Below are positions 46,084 to 54,875 of a DNA stretch of 64,000 nt, one piece after another; within the stretch, counting starts at the first letter, position 1; each line of letters begins with the position of its first letter. The stretch spans positions 2,108,001 through 2,172,000 of the forward strand of contig NZ_CP110396.1 of assembly GCF_029910215.1 (NCBI RefSeq). Reading direction: 5' to 3'. The translations under genes were made by a program, and so were the position numbers. The notes beneath the pieces are model-generated. The model searched no databases and had not been told where the DNA came from. It saw only the letters and a program-made list of their open reading frames with translations. The stretch comes from Paraburkholderia sp. D15. GTDB lineage: Bacteria; Pseudomonadota; Gammaproteobacteria; Burkholderiales; Burkholderiaceae.

Positions 46084-47670
46084 TCAGAACACCATCCGGA
46101 ACACCCAATACAGCCCCGCCGCGAGCGCGATCGACACCGGCAGCGTCAGCACCCAGGCGAGGATCAGGCTGCGCACGGTGCCCCATTGCAGGCCCGAGCC
46201 GTTGGCCGCCATCGTGCCCGCCACGCCGGACGACAACACGTGCGTCGTCGAGACCGGCAGACCGTACATGTCAGCCGCGCCGATCGTCAGCATTGCGACC
46301 ACTTCCGCCGATGCGCCCTGGCCGTACGTCAGATGCTGCTTGCCGATCTTCTCGCCGACCGTCACGACGATCCGCTTCCAGCCCACCATCGTGCCGAGAC
46401 CCAGCGCGATGGCGACGGCCACCTTCACCCAGGTCGGAATGAACTTGGTGGCGTGATCGGTCTGCGCCTTGAAGTTGTCGATGGCCTTCTGGTCTTCCGG
46501 CGCGAAGGCCGGTTGCTTCGCCTTGTCCATCAGGCGGATCGCTTCGGACGCCACGTACATGTTGTTGCGCACGTTATCGACAATGCCTTGCGGCACCGCG
46601 CCCATCGAACCCGACGCGCTGACCTGATGCGTGATCTGGTCGGTCAGTTGCTGCAATGCGGGCAGCGTGGCGGGCGTCAGTTGATGCGTGCGGACATAGG
46701 TTTCCACATCGCCGCGCGGATTCGTCGAGGGCGTTGCGCCCTGCGTGTACTTACCGAGCGTCGCCGACGCATGTTGCGCGACCGCGATGAAGGTCTGCGT
46801 CTGTTCCGGCGTGACCGCCTTGTTCAACGCGTAAGCGGTCGGCACCGTGCCGATCAGGATCAGCATGATGAGGCCCATGCCCTTCTGACCGTCGTTCGAA
46901 CCGTGCGCGAACGACACGCCGGTACACGTCAGGATCAGCAGCGCGCGAATCCAGAACGGCGGCGGTTCCTTGCCCTTCGGTTCGGCATACAGCGCGGGAA
47001 CACGTATCACGGCCTTCAGGACCAGCAGCAGCAAGCCGGAAAGAAGAAAGCCGACGATCGGCGAAAACAGCAGCGACTTGCCGACGCCGAGCGCCTGGTT
47101 CCAGTCCACGCCGCTGGTGCCGTTCGCACCATGCATCATTTGATTCATCAGACCGACGCCGATGATCGAGCCGATCAGCGTGTGCGAACTCGACGACGGC
47201 AAACCGAAATACCAGGTGCCGAGGTTCCAGATGATCGCCGCGATCAGCAGCGCGAACACCATCGCGAAGCCCGCGCTGCTGCCCACCTGCAGGATCAGCT
47301 CGACGGGAAGAAGTTGCAGCACGCCGAAGGCGACCGCGCCGGTCGAGGTCAACACGCCGAGGAAGTTCCAACTGCCGGACCACACGACCGCGAGGTTCGG
47401 TGCGAGCGAATGCGTGTAGATCACCGTGGCCACCGCATTGGCGGTGTCGTGGAAGCCGTTCACGAATTCGAAGCCGAGCGCGATCAGCAACGCGACACCG
47501 AGCAGGAGATACGGTAGAACCGAGCTTTCGCGGACAGGTTGCAGATCGTCCACGAGATGCATCGCGCAGTAAGCGGCGCCGACGGCGATCACCGCGAAGA
47601 AGATAAGCAGGCTTAGGTTGCGCCCCTTACCGCTTGCAGTGCCCGGTTGCGGGTACGAAAGTTCCGGCAT
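46084..47670 (-). CDS. pit: Low-affinity inorganic phosphate transporter, Pit family
   Basis: 528 residues. The two Pit signatures are present: EFVNGFHDTANAVATVIYT near residue 75 and AADMYGLPVSTTHVLSSGVAGT near the C-terminus, plus FAHGSNDGQKGMGLI in the middle. About ten membrane segments with a hydrophilic insert of roughly 130 residues after the seventh, as in the long proteobacterial PitA/PitB type. Imports metal-phosphate with protons. A possible Pho box lies 65 bases upstream of the start. Confidence 0.92.
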   Translation of the reverse strand: MPELSYPQPGTASGKGRNLSLLIFFAVIAVGAAYCAMHLVDDLQPVRESSVLPYLLLGVALLIALGFEFVNGFHDTANAVATVIYTHSLAPNLAVVWSGSWNFLGVLTSTGAVAFGVLQLLPVELILQVGSSAGFAMVFALLIAAIIWNLGTWYFGLPSSSSHTLIGSIIGVGLMNQMMHGANGTSGVDWNQALGVGKSLLFSPIVGFLLSGLLLLVLKAVIRVPALYAEPKGKEPPPFWIRALLILTCTGVSFAHGSNDGQKGMGLIMLILIGTVPTAYALNKAVTPEQTQTFIAVAQHASATLGKYTQGATPSTNPRGDVETYVRTHQLTPATLPALQQLTDQITHQVSASGSMGAVPQGIVDNVRNNMYVASEAIRLMDKAKQPAFAPEDQKAIDNFKAQTDHATKFIPTWVKVAVAIALGLGTMVGWKRIVVTVGEKIGKQHLTYGQGASAEVVAMLTIGAADMYGLPVSTTHVLSSGVAGTMAANGSGLQWGTVRSLILAWVLTLPVSIALAAGLYWVFRMVF

Positions 47671-48199
47671 GACTTGTGCCCCAAGATAGTTTGTCGCGGA
47701 ACTACCGATCCTGCGGGGCACGTGTGTCGTATTGATGACAACGGCGTGACACGCCGACGGGACCAAAGTCGCGCGGAAAGGCGCGCGGATATGGGCCGAG
47801 CGCCGCTTCGAAGGTGAGTTGCGTAAAAAACCGTCGGATACCGATGCTCAGATGTCCGAAAAAGAAGGCATGTGCGACGGCTGAAAATGGCGAAACTTCC
47901 CCGCTCGCCTGCCGTGCATACGGGTCGATTTTTATCGGGAGCCGTGTGTGCCTGGACGTGTCCCGGATTCCTCGTTGCGATGCGACCGGGTTCGCGTGTA
48001 GCTAAAGATAGTCGCTGTCCGTGCGCATTGCCAAATGAAAGGCGGAAAAAATAAATGCGTAAAACAAGTGCTTTTTGCGCATATTTTGTGCGAGCGTTGT
48101 TGATGTCGCGCAGCGCGGGACGAACGACTTAAGCTAACCCATACCTTCCGGGCCTCGTATTTGCTAATCTCACTGCAGGGTGTTTTCAACGGAGCGTCG
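47671..48199. other. Divergent promoter region of pit and the CHAD gene
   Basis: About 530 bases, lower in GC toward its right half. Holds both promoters and a Pho-box-like element at 47735-47752. No gene seen. Confidence 0.5.
47735..47752 (-). promoter_or_regulatory. Possible Pho box upstream of pit
   Basis: On the - strand the element reads GTGTCAC-GCCG-TTGTCAT: two 7-base repeats close to CTGTCAT at the right spacing, but with a GC-rich spacer in place of the usual A/T, so this is weaker than the phoX site. Confidence 0.4.
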
Positions 48200-49081
48200 A
48201 TGAAACGCGAGAGTTTGAAAATGGATAAACGGCCCGGCGACGAAACGGTCGTCGACGTTGCGCCCTCGGCGCAGTCAGCCTTCGCATCGTATGCAGCGCC
48301 GATCGTGGATCAGGCCATCGAAAACGCTCACGCGGTGCGCGACGATGCATCGCCCGAAGCGCTGCACAAGCTGCGGGTTTCGCTGCGGCGCTTGCGCTCG
48401 CTCTGGTGGGCCTTCGAGCCGCTGCTGGAGAAGGGCGAAAACACGCGGCAACGCGCGCTCTACAAATACCTCGCCACCGCGGCTGGCAAGACACGCGACT
48501 GGGACATCCTGATCGAACTGATCGCGCGCAAGGACGGCGCGGCGAATGCAATGACCGCGAGTCTCGATCAGGTGCGCGACAACGCGTTCGCGACCAGCCG
48601 CGAAACCCTCTCGAATGCCGACGTCAAGCATCTGCTGCGTGAAGCGTTGACGACCACGTCGACGGAATTGAATACGGCGCATGAACGCCTGCCGTTGCGC
48701 AAATTCGCGGAGCGACGAGTCGCGGCGTCGGAACGGTCGCTGAAAAAGCGGATGAAACGCGCGCGAGCGGCGAAGCGCTCGAATTACACCGCCTTTCATA
48801 ATGTCAGGAAGGCGGGCAAGAAGCTTCGTTATCTGCTCGAGTTTTTCGCGCCGGTGTTGAGCGGCGGACACAAGCGCACGGTGAAGCGGCTCAAGCAGAT
48901 CCAGAAGCGCTTCGGCGCGCTGAACGATGTGGTCGCGAGCGAAGTGCTGCTGCGCGACAACGCGGCGTTGCTGAGCGGAGCGGGGGCGGTAGCCGGCAAT
49001 GCGGATGATGCGTTGCAATGGCTCAAGAAAGAACGCAAACGCAGAATGCGAGCGGCTGCCGCCGTGCTGCGCAAGATGTAG
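48200..49081 (+). CDS. CHAD-domain protein (predicted polyphosphate-binding)
   Basis: 293 residues, GGAG six bases before the ATG. Two CHAD repeats with the conserved basic/histidine helices EALHKLRVSLRRLRSLWWAF and TAFHNVRKAGKKLRYLLEFF. CHAD proteins bind polyphosphate granules through positively charged surfaces. The position near ppk2 and pit fits a polyphosphate role. No triphosphatase (CYTH) domain is fused here. Confidence 0.88.
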   Translation: MKRESLKMDKRPGDETVVDVAPSAQSAFASYAAPIVDQAIENAHAVRDDASPEALHKLRVSLRRLRSLWWAFEPLLEKGENTRQRALYKYLATAAGKTRDWDILIELIARKDGAANAMTASLDQVRDNAFATSRETLSNADVKHLLREALTTTSTELNTAHERLPLRKFAERRVAASERSLKKRMKRARAAKRSNYTAFHNVRKAGKKLRYLLEFFAPVLSGGHKRTVKRLKQIQKRFGALNDVVASEVLLRDNAALLSGAGAVAGNADDALQWLKKERKRRMRAAAAVLRKM

Positions 49082-49126
49082 CGATGCGGCGATGGAGCGA
49101 TGGAGCACGCCGTAACCGACGCCGCG

Positions 49127-50266
49127 CTACACGCCTTGACCTTGCCGCTGACGTTGACGCTGTGCACGCCTTGGCGCAACACCGCGTAGCGTGATCGCAT
49201 CGCGTGCGTCTTCAATTTCCCCACTCACCTCGGCGGCACGTTTTCCATTCGCAAGCTCCTCCGGCGGCGTGGTATGCGCCACCGGAAAGCCACGTCGCTG
49301 CCATGCATCCAGACCGCCCTTCAGCGCGCGAATCCGCGTGTAGCCATGCCGGCGCATCCCTTGCGTAATCTCGACGGCGACCGCGCTGTCCGGGCAGATG
49401 CAGTAGATCACCACGTCGTACGCGTCGAGCGCGGCGTCGATCTGCTCAGTCGAGTGCGGGTCGAAAGTTTCGGCGCCGGGGATGCGTCGTTGCACGGCGA
49501 GCGCTGGCGTTTGTGGACGTGCATCCAGTACCTTGGGCGGCGCGATGCGGCGCCAGCCGCCCGTGCCGTCCTGCGTTGCGGTGGCAGCCGTAGCGGCGGC
49601 ACGGCGTTGCCGTTCGCGCCGCCGTTGCAGCACGCGATACGCGAGGTACAGCAGCGCCGCCGCGAGCAGAATGTCGATCACCGTGCCGCCGCGCGCTTTC
49701 ACGAAATCGAGCAGCATGTGCAATTCGCGCTCGGCGGCCGCGCCGCCAAGCAGCCAGAAGTTGGCCCAGGCGAGCGCGCCGGCGAGGTCCCAGATCGCGT
49801 AGATTTTCGTATCGACGGCCGTGGTGCCCATCAACGGCGGCGTGATCAAGCCGAGACCCGGGACGAATTTCGAAATCGCCACGAGCGGCACGCCGTAGCG
49901 TTCGAACAGCGAGCGCGCCTTCTCGACCTTCGCGTCGATCGCGGGCGACAGGCGGCCGAGTGCGGCCATCAGCCTGCGGCCGTACAGGCGGCCGGCGGCG
50001 AACCACGCGCCGTCACCGATCAGCGCGCCCAGCACCGCCGCGCCGAGGATCGGCCAGAACGACAGCGTGCCGGCCGCAATCGCGGAACCGGCGAACAACA
50101 GCACGGGCACGGCGGGAATCGGCACGCCGAGGCGCGTCAGCAACACGTTGACGAACACGAACACGCCGCCCCAGGTGGACACCGCCGACGTCGGAAACGC
50201 GATCAATTGAGCAGCTCCTGTTATTGCTGTTGGGCCGGCTTGACACGGGGCTGAGTCCACTGCCAT
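49127..50266 (-). CDS. DedA-family membrane protein fused to a rhodanese domain
   Basis: 379 residues. N-terminal DedA/SNARE-associated domain with membrane segments (GGVFVFVNVLLTRLGVPIPAVPVLLFAGS, then ERYGVPLVAISKFVPGLGLITPPLMGTT), a short linker after a segment VIDILLAAALLYLAYRVLQ, and a C-terminal rhodanese domain with the catalytic cysteine in VIYCICPDSAVAVEITQGM and a GGLDAWQRRGFPV end. DedA proteins are lipid flippase-like; the rhodanese part would move sulfane sulfur. Residues after 340 are low complexity. Confidence 0.87.
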   Translation of the reverse strand: MAVDSAPCQAGPTAITGAAQLIAFPTSAVSTWGGVFVFVNVLLTRLGVPIPAVPVLLFAGSAIAAGTLSFWPILGAAVLGALIGDGAWFAAGRLYGRRLMAALGRLSPAIDAKVEKARSLFERYGVPLVAISKFVPGLGLITPPLMGTTAVDTKIYAIWDLAGALAWANFWLLGGAAAERELHMLLDFVKARGGTVIDILLAAALLYLAYRVLQRRRERQRRAAATAATATQDGTGGWRRIAPPKVLDARPQTPALAVQRRIPGAETFDPHSTEQIDAALDAYDVVIYCICPDSAVAVEITQGMRRHGYTRIRALKGGLDAWQRRGFPVAHTTPPEELANGKRAAEVSGEIEDARDAITLRGVAPRRAQRQRQRQGQGV

Positions 50267-50443
50267 GCAAGGTGTGTTCCCGATGCGCCGGGCGCGGCAT
50301 GAGTGCGGAGCCCTGCCGCGCCTGTTCTCCCTGTGCCGAGGATACTCGATGACATCCGCACCGCCGGATCTTTGCAATTTCGTTCAAGACCGCGTGCCGC
50401 GTCCGCACCTACTCTGCCTGCTCGTTTCAACGACCGGGACAGC

Positions 50444-51376
50444 ATGATGAATTCGCGGCATCTGGGGTATCTGTTTTGCGCGCTGGCGATGCTTGGCGTC
50501 GGCAGCACGGTGGTGGTGAGCAAGTCGATCGCGGCGGGTTTGCCGCCGTTCAGCGCGACCGCGCTGCGCTTCGCGATCGCGTTTCCGTTGTTCGTGCTGA
50601 TCATGCGCTGGCGCGGCGTGCGCTGGCCGCGTCTGTCGCGCCGCGACGCGCTGCTGGTGATCGCGCAGGCGGGTGCGGGCAGCGTCGGCTACACGGTGCT
50701 GTTGATCAGCGGGATGAAGATGGCGTCGGCCGCGGATGCCGGTGTGATCGCGGGCACGCTGCCCTCGGTGTCCGCGCTCGTTGCGGTGCTCGCGCTCGGC
50801 GAGCGGCCCGCCCCCGCTTTGATCGGCGCGATTCTGCTCGCCACGGCCGGCGTACTGGTGTGCACCGTCCATCCCGGCGCGTTCGCCGGACCGCATGCGG
50901 CCAGTTCGTGGATGGGCAATGCGCTGGTGTTCGCGGCGATCGTCTGCGAGGCGTTGTTCATTCTGCTCAATCGCAAGCTGCGCACGCCGGTTGCGCCGCT
51001 GCCGCTGTCGGCCTTGATGTGCGGCATCGGCTTGCTGGTCGCGCTCGGGCCGGCGTGCGTCGAGAGGCCGTGGACAATCCCGCTCGACACGAACGCGCTC
51101 GCCGGCGTGCTGTACTACGCGTTGGTGCCGACGGTCGCGGGTTTCGTGCTCTGGTATGCCGGCGCCGCGCGCATCAGCGGCGCGGAGGCCGGTTTGATGA
51201 CCGCGCTGGTGCCGGTCAGCGCGGTGGCGCTCGCGGCGCTCGTGCTGCACGAACCGGTGAGCGCCGCGCAATTAGCCGGCGTGGCCTGCGTGCTCGGCGC
51301 GGTATTGCTGGCCACGCTCGGTAAGGCAGCGAAGGCAGGCGTCGCACGTAGCAAGGCGCCGGGTGGCGGGACTTAA
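50444..51376 (+). CDS. EamA/DMT-family exporter
   Basis: 310 residues with ten membrane segments in two EamA repeats (LFCALAMLGVGSTVVVSKSIAAGLPPFSATALRFAIAFPLF and WMGNALVFAAIVCEALFILLNRKL). Likely exports amino acids or small metabolites. The stop codon is also the first base triplet of a 14-base tandem repeat. Substrate unknown. Confidence 0.87.
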   Translation: MMNSRHLGYLFCALAMLGVGSTVVVSKSIAAGLPPFSATALRFAIAFPLFVLIMRWRGVRWPRLSRRDALLVIAQAGAGSVGYTVLLISGMKMASAADAGVIAGTLPSVSALVAVLALGERPAPALIGAILLATAGVLVCTVHPGAFAGPHAASSWMGNALVFAAIVCEALFILLNRKLRTPVAPLPLSALMCGIGLLVALGPACVERPWTIPLDTNALAGVLYYALVPTVAGFVLWYAGAARISGAEAGLMTALVPVSAVALAALVLHEPVSAAQLAGVACVLGAVLLATLGKAAKAGVARSKAPGGGT

Positions 51377-51415
51377 AAGCCGGGACCTAAAAGCCGGGAC
51401 CAAAAAGCCGTCAGC
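51374..51415. repeat. 14-bp tandem repeat, three units
   Basis: Two exact copies of TAAAAGCCGGGACC and a diverged third; the first begins at the stop codon of the exporter gene. A partial fourth (TAAAAGCG) leads into the folE hairpin. Confidence 0.85.
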
Positions 51416-51416
51416 T

Positions 51417-51454
51417 AAAAGCGAATACTTAAGTGCAGAAACTTAAGTATTCGC
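51417..51454 (-). terminator. folE terminator overlapping the stop codon
   Basis: Perfect 14-base arms (51421-51434 and 51441-51454) around a six-base loop; on the - strand the hairpin is followed by TTTT. The first arm on that strand contains the folE stop codon at 51443-51445. Confidence 0.7.
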
Positions 51455-52081
51455 CACCGCCACCACGCCCGGATTGCCGACGATCGACAGAAACTCGCGA
51501 CGCGTCGACGGGTCCGTGCGGAACGTGCCCAGCATGCGCGACGTCACCATCGTCACGCCGGCTTTGTGCACGCCGCGCGTGGACATGCATTGATGCGCGG
51601 CTTCGAGAATCACGCCGACGCCGGCCGGTTGCAGCACTTCGTTCAGCGTGTCGGCGATCTGCACCGTCATCTTTTCCTGAATCTGCAGACGCTTGGCGAA
51701 CGCATCGACGAGCCGCGCCAGCTTCGAAATGCCGACCACCCGATGCTCGGGCAGATACGCGACGTGCGCGCGGCCGATGATCGGCACCATGTGATGCTCG
51801 CAATAGCTTTCGAAGCGGATGTCCTTCAGCACGATCATCTCGTCGTAGCCGTCCACTTCGGAAAACGTGCGGGCCAGGATCTCGCGCGGATCGACCTGAT
51901 AGCCCGCGTAAAACTCCTCATACGAGCGCACCACGCGCGCCGGCGTATCGATCAGACCTTCGCGCGCCGGATTGTCGCCGGCCCAGCGCAGCAGGACGCG
52001 AACGGCTGCTTCGGCTTCTTCACGGCTCGGACGTTCGAGCGCCGCCGCGGGTTTGGTTTTTTTGGCCTTGCTGCTGGTCAT
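51443..52081 (-). CDS. folE: GTP cyclohydrolase I
   Basis: 212 residues, start with GGAGGAA upstream. Zinc ligands C94 and H97 ([12 protein letters not shown]) and C165 ([11 protein letters not shown]) are present, with [21 protein letters not shown] typical of the family. Makes dihydroneopterin triphosphate for folate. The first 18 residues are a Lys/Ala-rich extension. Confidence 0.95.
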   Translation of the reverse strand: MTSSKAKKTKPAAALERPSREEAEAAVRVLLRWAGDNPAREGLIDTPARVVRSYEEFYAGYQVDPREILARTFSEVDGYDEMIVLKDIRFESYCEHHMVPIIGRAHVAYLPEHRVVGISKLARLVDAFAKRLQIQEKMTVQIADTLNEVLQPAGVGVILEAAHQCMSTRGVHKAGVTMVTSRMLGTFRTDPSTRREFLSIVGNPGVVAVANT

Positions 52082-52156
52082 GCGGTGTTCCTCCGGGATC
52101 GCGCGTCGACGCTGCGGGCACGCGGGGTCAATGAGTGCGGCCATTGTTCCATGTTT

Positions 52157-53083
52157 TCACCTGGGCCACTCGTCCATCGCGTCGTTGAAGAGTTCGGCCA
52201 CCACGCCGCGCAGCCAGCTCGCGCGCGGATCGTTGTGAAACTTGCGATGCCAGTGTTGCCGCAAGTCGAAGCGCGGCAACGGTAGCGGCGGCTCGATCAG
52301 CGTGATCGACGCATGCTCCGATGCGTACGCGAAGCCGATCGCGTGCGGCACCGTCGCCAGCAGATCGGTGCGCGCGAGGATGAACGGCAGGCTCATGAAG
52401 TGCGGCGTTTCGAGCACCGCGCGCCGCTTGATGCGCTTCTTCGCCAGAAACTGTTCGAGCACTTCCTGGCTGCGTCCCTCGGCGCGCACCACTGCATGGC
52501 CGGCCGCGACGAACTGCGCGAGCGTGAGCGGCGCCTTCGCGAGCGGATGACCGGCGCGCATCAAACAGATGAAGCGGTGCGTGAAGAGCCGCTGCTGGAA
52601 GAAGTTGTTGCCGGCGAGATCCGGGAAATAACCGACGGCCAGATCGACATCGCCCGATTCGAGCCCGCGTTCCACATGGGCGGGCGGCAGCGACACCGAG
52701 CGCAGATTGGCGTGCGGCGCGCGTTCGGCGAACAGTTGCAGCAGACGCGGCAGAAAGACGATTTCACCGACATCGGAGAGCGCGATCGAAAACGTGTGCG
52801 TGCTGGTGTCCGGGTCGAAGTCCTGCACGTCGAGCATGCCTTTCTCGATGCGCAGCAGTGCGTCGCGCGCGGCCGGCAGGATCGCGAGCGCGCGCGGCGT
52901 CGGCTCCATGCCTTTCGATGTGCGCACGAACAGCGGATCGTCGAAGTATTCGCGCAGGCGTCCCAGCGCGGTGCTCACGCGCGGCTGGCTGACGCCGAGT
53001 TGTTCGGCCGCGCGGCTGACGTTGCGGGTGTCTTCCATCGCGACGAGGTAGGGGATCAGGTTCAGATCCAGATTGGTGTCCAT
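52157..53083 (-). CDS. LysR-family transcriptional regulator
   Basis: 308 residues. N-terminal winged helix-turn-helix (NVSRAAEQLGVSQPRVSTALGRLREYFDDPLFVRT) and a periplasmic-binding-like effector domain. Divergent from pcaI, so it may regulate the pca genes in the manner of PcaQ, though the intergenic site seen looks more like an IclR-type PcaR operator. Effector could be beta-ketoadipate or a carboxymuconate; not determinable. Confidence 0.88.
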   Translation of the reverse strand: MDTNLDLNLIPYLVAMEDTRNVSRAAEQLGVSQPRVSTALGRLREYFDDPLFVRTSKGMEPTPRALAILPAARDALLRIEKGMLDVQDFDPDTSTHTFSIALSDVGEIVFLPRLLQLFAERAPHANLRSVSLPPAHVERGLESGDVDLAVGYFPDLAGNNFFQQRLFTHRFICLMRAGHPLAKAPLTLAQFVAAGHAVVRAEGRSQEVLEQFLAKKRIKRRAVLETPHFMSLPFILARTDLLATVPHAIGFAYASEHASITLIEPPLPLPRFDLRQHWHRKFHNDPRASWLRGVVAELFNDAMDEWPR

Positions 53084-53425
53084 GTGGGGTTTGAGCTGGC
53101 TGCGCCGTGGCGTTTCGTGTCGTTTGGTGTCGTGTCGTGCCCGCCATGCGCGGCACCGACTATTCGTCTACGGCATAAAGGGTAGTCGAAAAATCTCGAC
53201 TGTAGATAGCGGGATGAGGTGAGCGGTGTGGCGAAACCTGTGATGAACGGGAATCCTCTGCCTTGACAATGCATCGGCGGCACAATCATAATTCTTTGAA
53301 ACGTTCGCTAAACGAATGTGTGTTCATATACCGAACAAAAACGGATGGACTTTAGCGGAAGTTCGAAGCGAGTATCAAGCCATGCTGTAGCCCGGCGGCA
53401 CGCAGCGCCCCAGAGGAAATTCGAC
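53084..53425. other. Divergent promoter region of the LysR gene and pcaI
   Basis: About 340 bases. Contains a PcaR-like operator at 53303-53317 and a second short inverted repeat GTTC-N7-GAAC at 53322-53336. No gene seen. Confidence 0.5.
53303..53317 (+). promoter_or_regulatory. PcaR-like operator before pcaI
   Basis: The 15 bases GTTCGCTAAACGAAT resemble the operator recognised by IclR-type pca regulators (as remembered, GTTCGATAATCGCAC; 11 of 15 match). Position 109 bases before the pcaI start. No IclR gene is in the window. Confidence 0.45.
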
Positions 53426-54124
53426 ATGATCAACAAGATTTTCGAGTCACTTGAGTCGGCGGTCGCCGACGTGTACGACGGCGCGACCGTCATGATCGGC
53501 GGCTTCGGCACGGCCGGCATGCCGTCGGAGCTGATCGACGCGCTGATCGGTCAGGGCGCGCGCGAGCTCACCATCGTCAACAACAATGCGGGCAATGGCG
53601 ACATCGGCCTTGCGGCGCTGCTCAAGGCAAAGCGCGTGCGCAAGATCATCTGCTCGTTCCCGCGCCAGACCGATTCGTATGTGTTCGACGCGCTGTACCG
53701 CGCCGGCGAAATCGAGCTGGAACTCGTCCCGCAAGGCAATCTCGCGGAACGGATTCGCGCGGCGGGCGCGGGCATCGGCGGCTTCTTCACGCCGACCGGC
53801 TACGGCACGAAACTCGCGGAAGGCCGCGAAACCCGTATCATCGACGGCAGGCATTACGTGCTGGAATCGCCCTTGCATGCCGACTTCGCGTTGATCAAGG
53901 CCTTCAAGGGCGACCGCTGGGGCAATCTCATCTATCGCAAGACGGCGCGAAATTTCGGCCCGATCATGGCGAGCGCGGCGAAAACCGCAATCGTGCAGGT
54001 GTCGCAAGTCGTGCCGCTCGGCGAGCTCGACCCTGAAGTGATCGTCACGCCCGGCATCTTCGTGCAACGCGTGATCGAAGTGCCGCAAGCGGCCCATCAA
54101 TCGAGCGCCGCCAGCGCCGCCTGA
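53426..54124 (+). CDS. pcaI: 3-oxoadipate CoA-transferase subunit A
   Basis: 232 residues, GAGGA upstream of the ATG. CoA-transferase I alpha-subunit motifs DGATVMIGGFGTAGMPSELIDAL and TIVNNNAGNGDIGLAALL, and a C-terminal GELDPEVIVTPGIFVQRVIEV. Transfers CoA from succinyl-CoA to 3-oxoadipate with PcaJ, 16 bases downstream. Confidence 0.93.
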   Translation: MINKIFESLESAVADVYDGATVMIGGFGTAGMPSELIDALIGQGARELTIVNNNAGNGDIGLAALLKAKRVRKIICSFPRQTDSYVFDALYRAGEIELELVPQGNLAERIRAAGAGIGGFFTPTGYGTKLAEGRETRIIDGRHYVLESPLHADFALIKAFKGDRWGNLIYRKTARNFGPIMASAAKTAIVQVSQVVPLGELDPEVIVTPGIFVQRVIEVPQAAHQSSAASAA

Positions 54125-54140
54125 ACCGGAGTAGACCGAC

Positions 54141-54803
54141 ATGAAAAAGCTGACTCGCGATGAAATGGCGAAACGCGTTGCGCTGGATATCCCCGAAGGC
54201 GCGTATGTGAATCTCGGCATCGGCGTGCCCACGCTGGTGGCCAATCACCTCGCCGCCGACAAGGAAATCTTCCTGCACAGCGAAAACGGCCTGCTCGGCA
54301 TGGGCCCGGCGCCGGCCGCGGGCGAGGAAGACGACGAACTGATCAACGCCGGCAAGCAGCACGTCACGCTGCTCACGGGCGGCGCGTTTTTCCACCATGC
54401 CGATTCGTTCGCGATGATGCGCGGCGGCCACCTCGATTTCTGCGTGCTCGGCGCGTTCCAGGTCTCGGCCAAAGGCGATCTGGCGAACTGGCACACCGGC
54501 GCGCCGGACGCGATTCCCGCCGTCGGCGGCGCGATGGATCTGGCGATCGGCGCGAAGCAGGTGTACGTGATGATGGAGCACCTGACCAAACAGGGTGAAA
54601 GCAAGATCGCCGCCGAGTGCACGTATCCTGTCACGGGCGTCGCGTGCGTCGATCGTATTTACACGGACCTCGCGATGATCGATGTCACCGCGCAAGGCCT
54701 CGTGGTGCGCGAGATTTTCTCGGACATCGATTTCGATACGTTGCTCGAGCTGACCGGCGTGCCGCTGATCGACGGCACGCAGTCGCCGGCGCGCGCGGCC
54801 TGA
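54141..54803 (+). CDS. pcaJ: 3-oxoadipate CoA-transferase subunit B
   Basis: 220 residues. Catalytic glutamate E48 in the S-E-N-G motif (FLHSENGLLGMGPAP), preceded by YVNLGIGVPTLV and followed by GGHLDFCVLGAFQV. Partner of the preceding subunit. The next gene is pcaB; a thiolase gene (pcaF) does not follow. Confidence 0.93.
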   Translation: MKKLTRDEMAKRVALDIPEGAYVNLGIGVPTLVANHLAADKEIFLHSENGLLGMGPAPAAGEEDDELINAGKQHVTLLTGGAFFHHADSFAMMRGGHLDFCVLGAFQVSAKGDLANWHTGAPDAIPAVGGAMDLAIGAKQVYVMMEHLTKQGESKIAAECTYPVTGVACVDRIYTDLAMIDVTAQGLVVREIFSDIDFDTLLELTGVPLIDGTQSPARAA

Positions 54804-54875
54804 ACACGCCGCCTTACTGAGCCACCGCACGCAACACCGCATCACCGCGATAAGAACAAGGACAGGGACGCCACC

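Noticed and set aside
45988..47517. Long + strand open frame opposite pit
   Set aside because: Composition (Arg/His/Gln-rich) and lack of motifs show it to be a shadow of the Pit gene.
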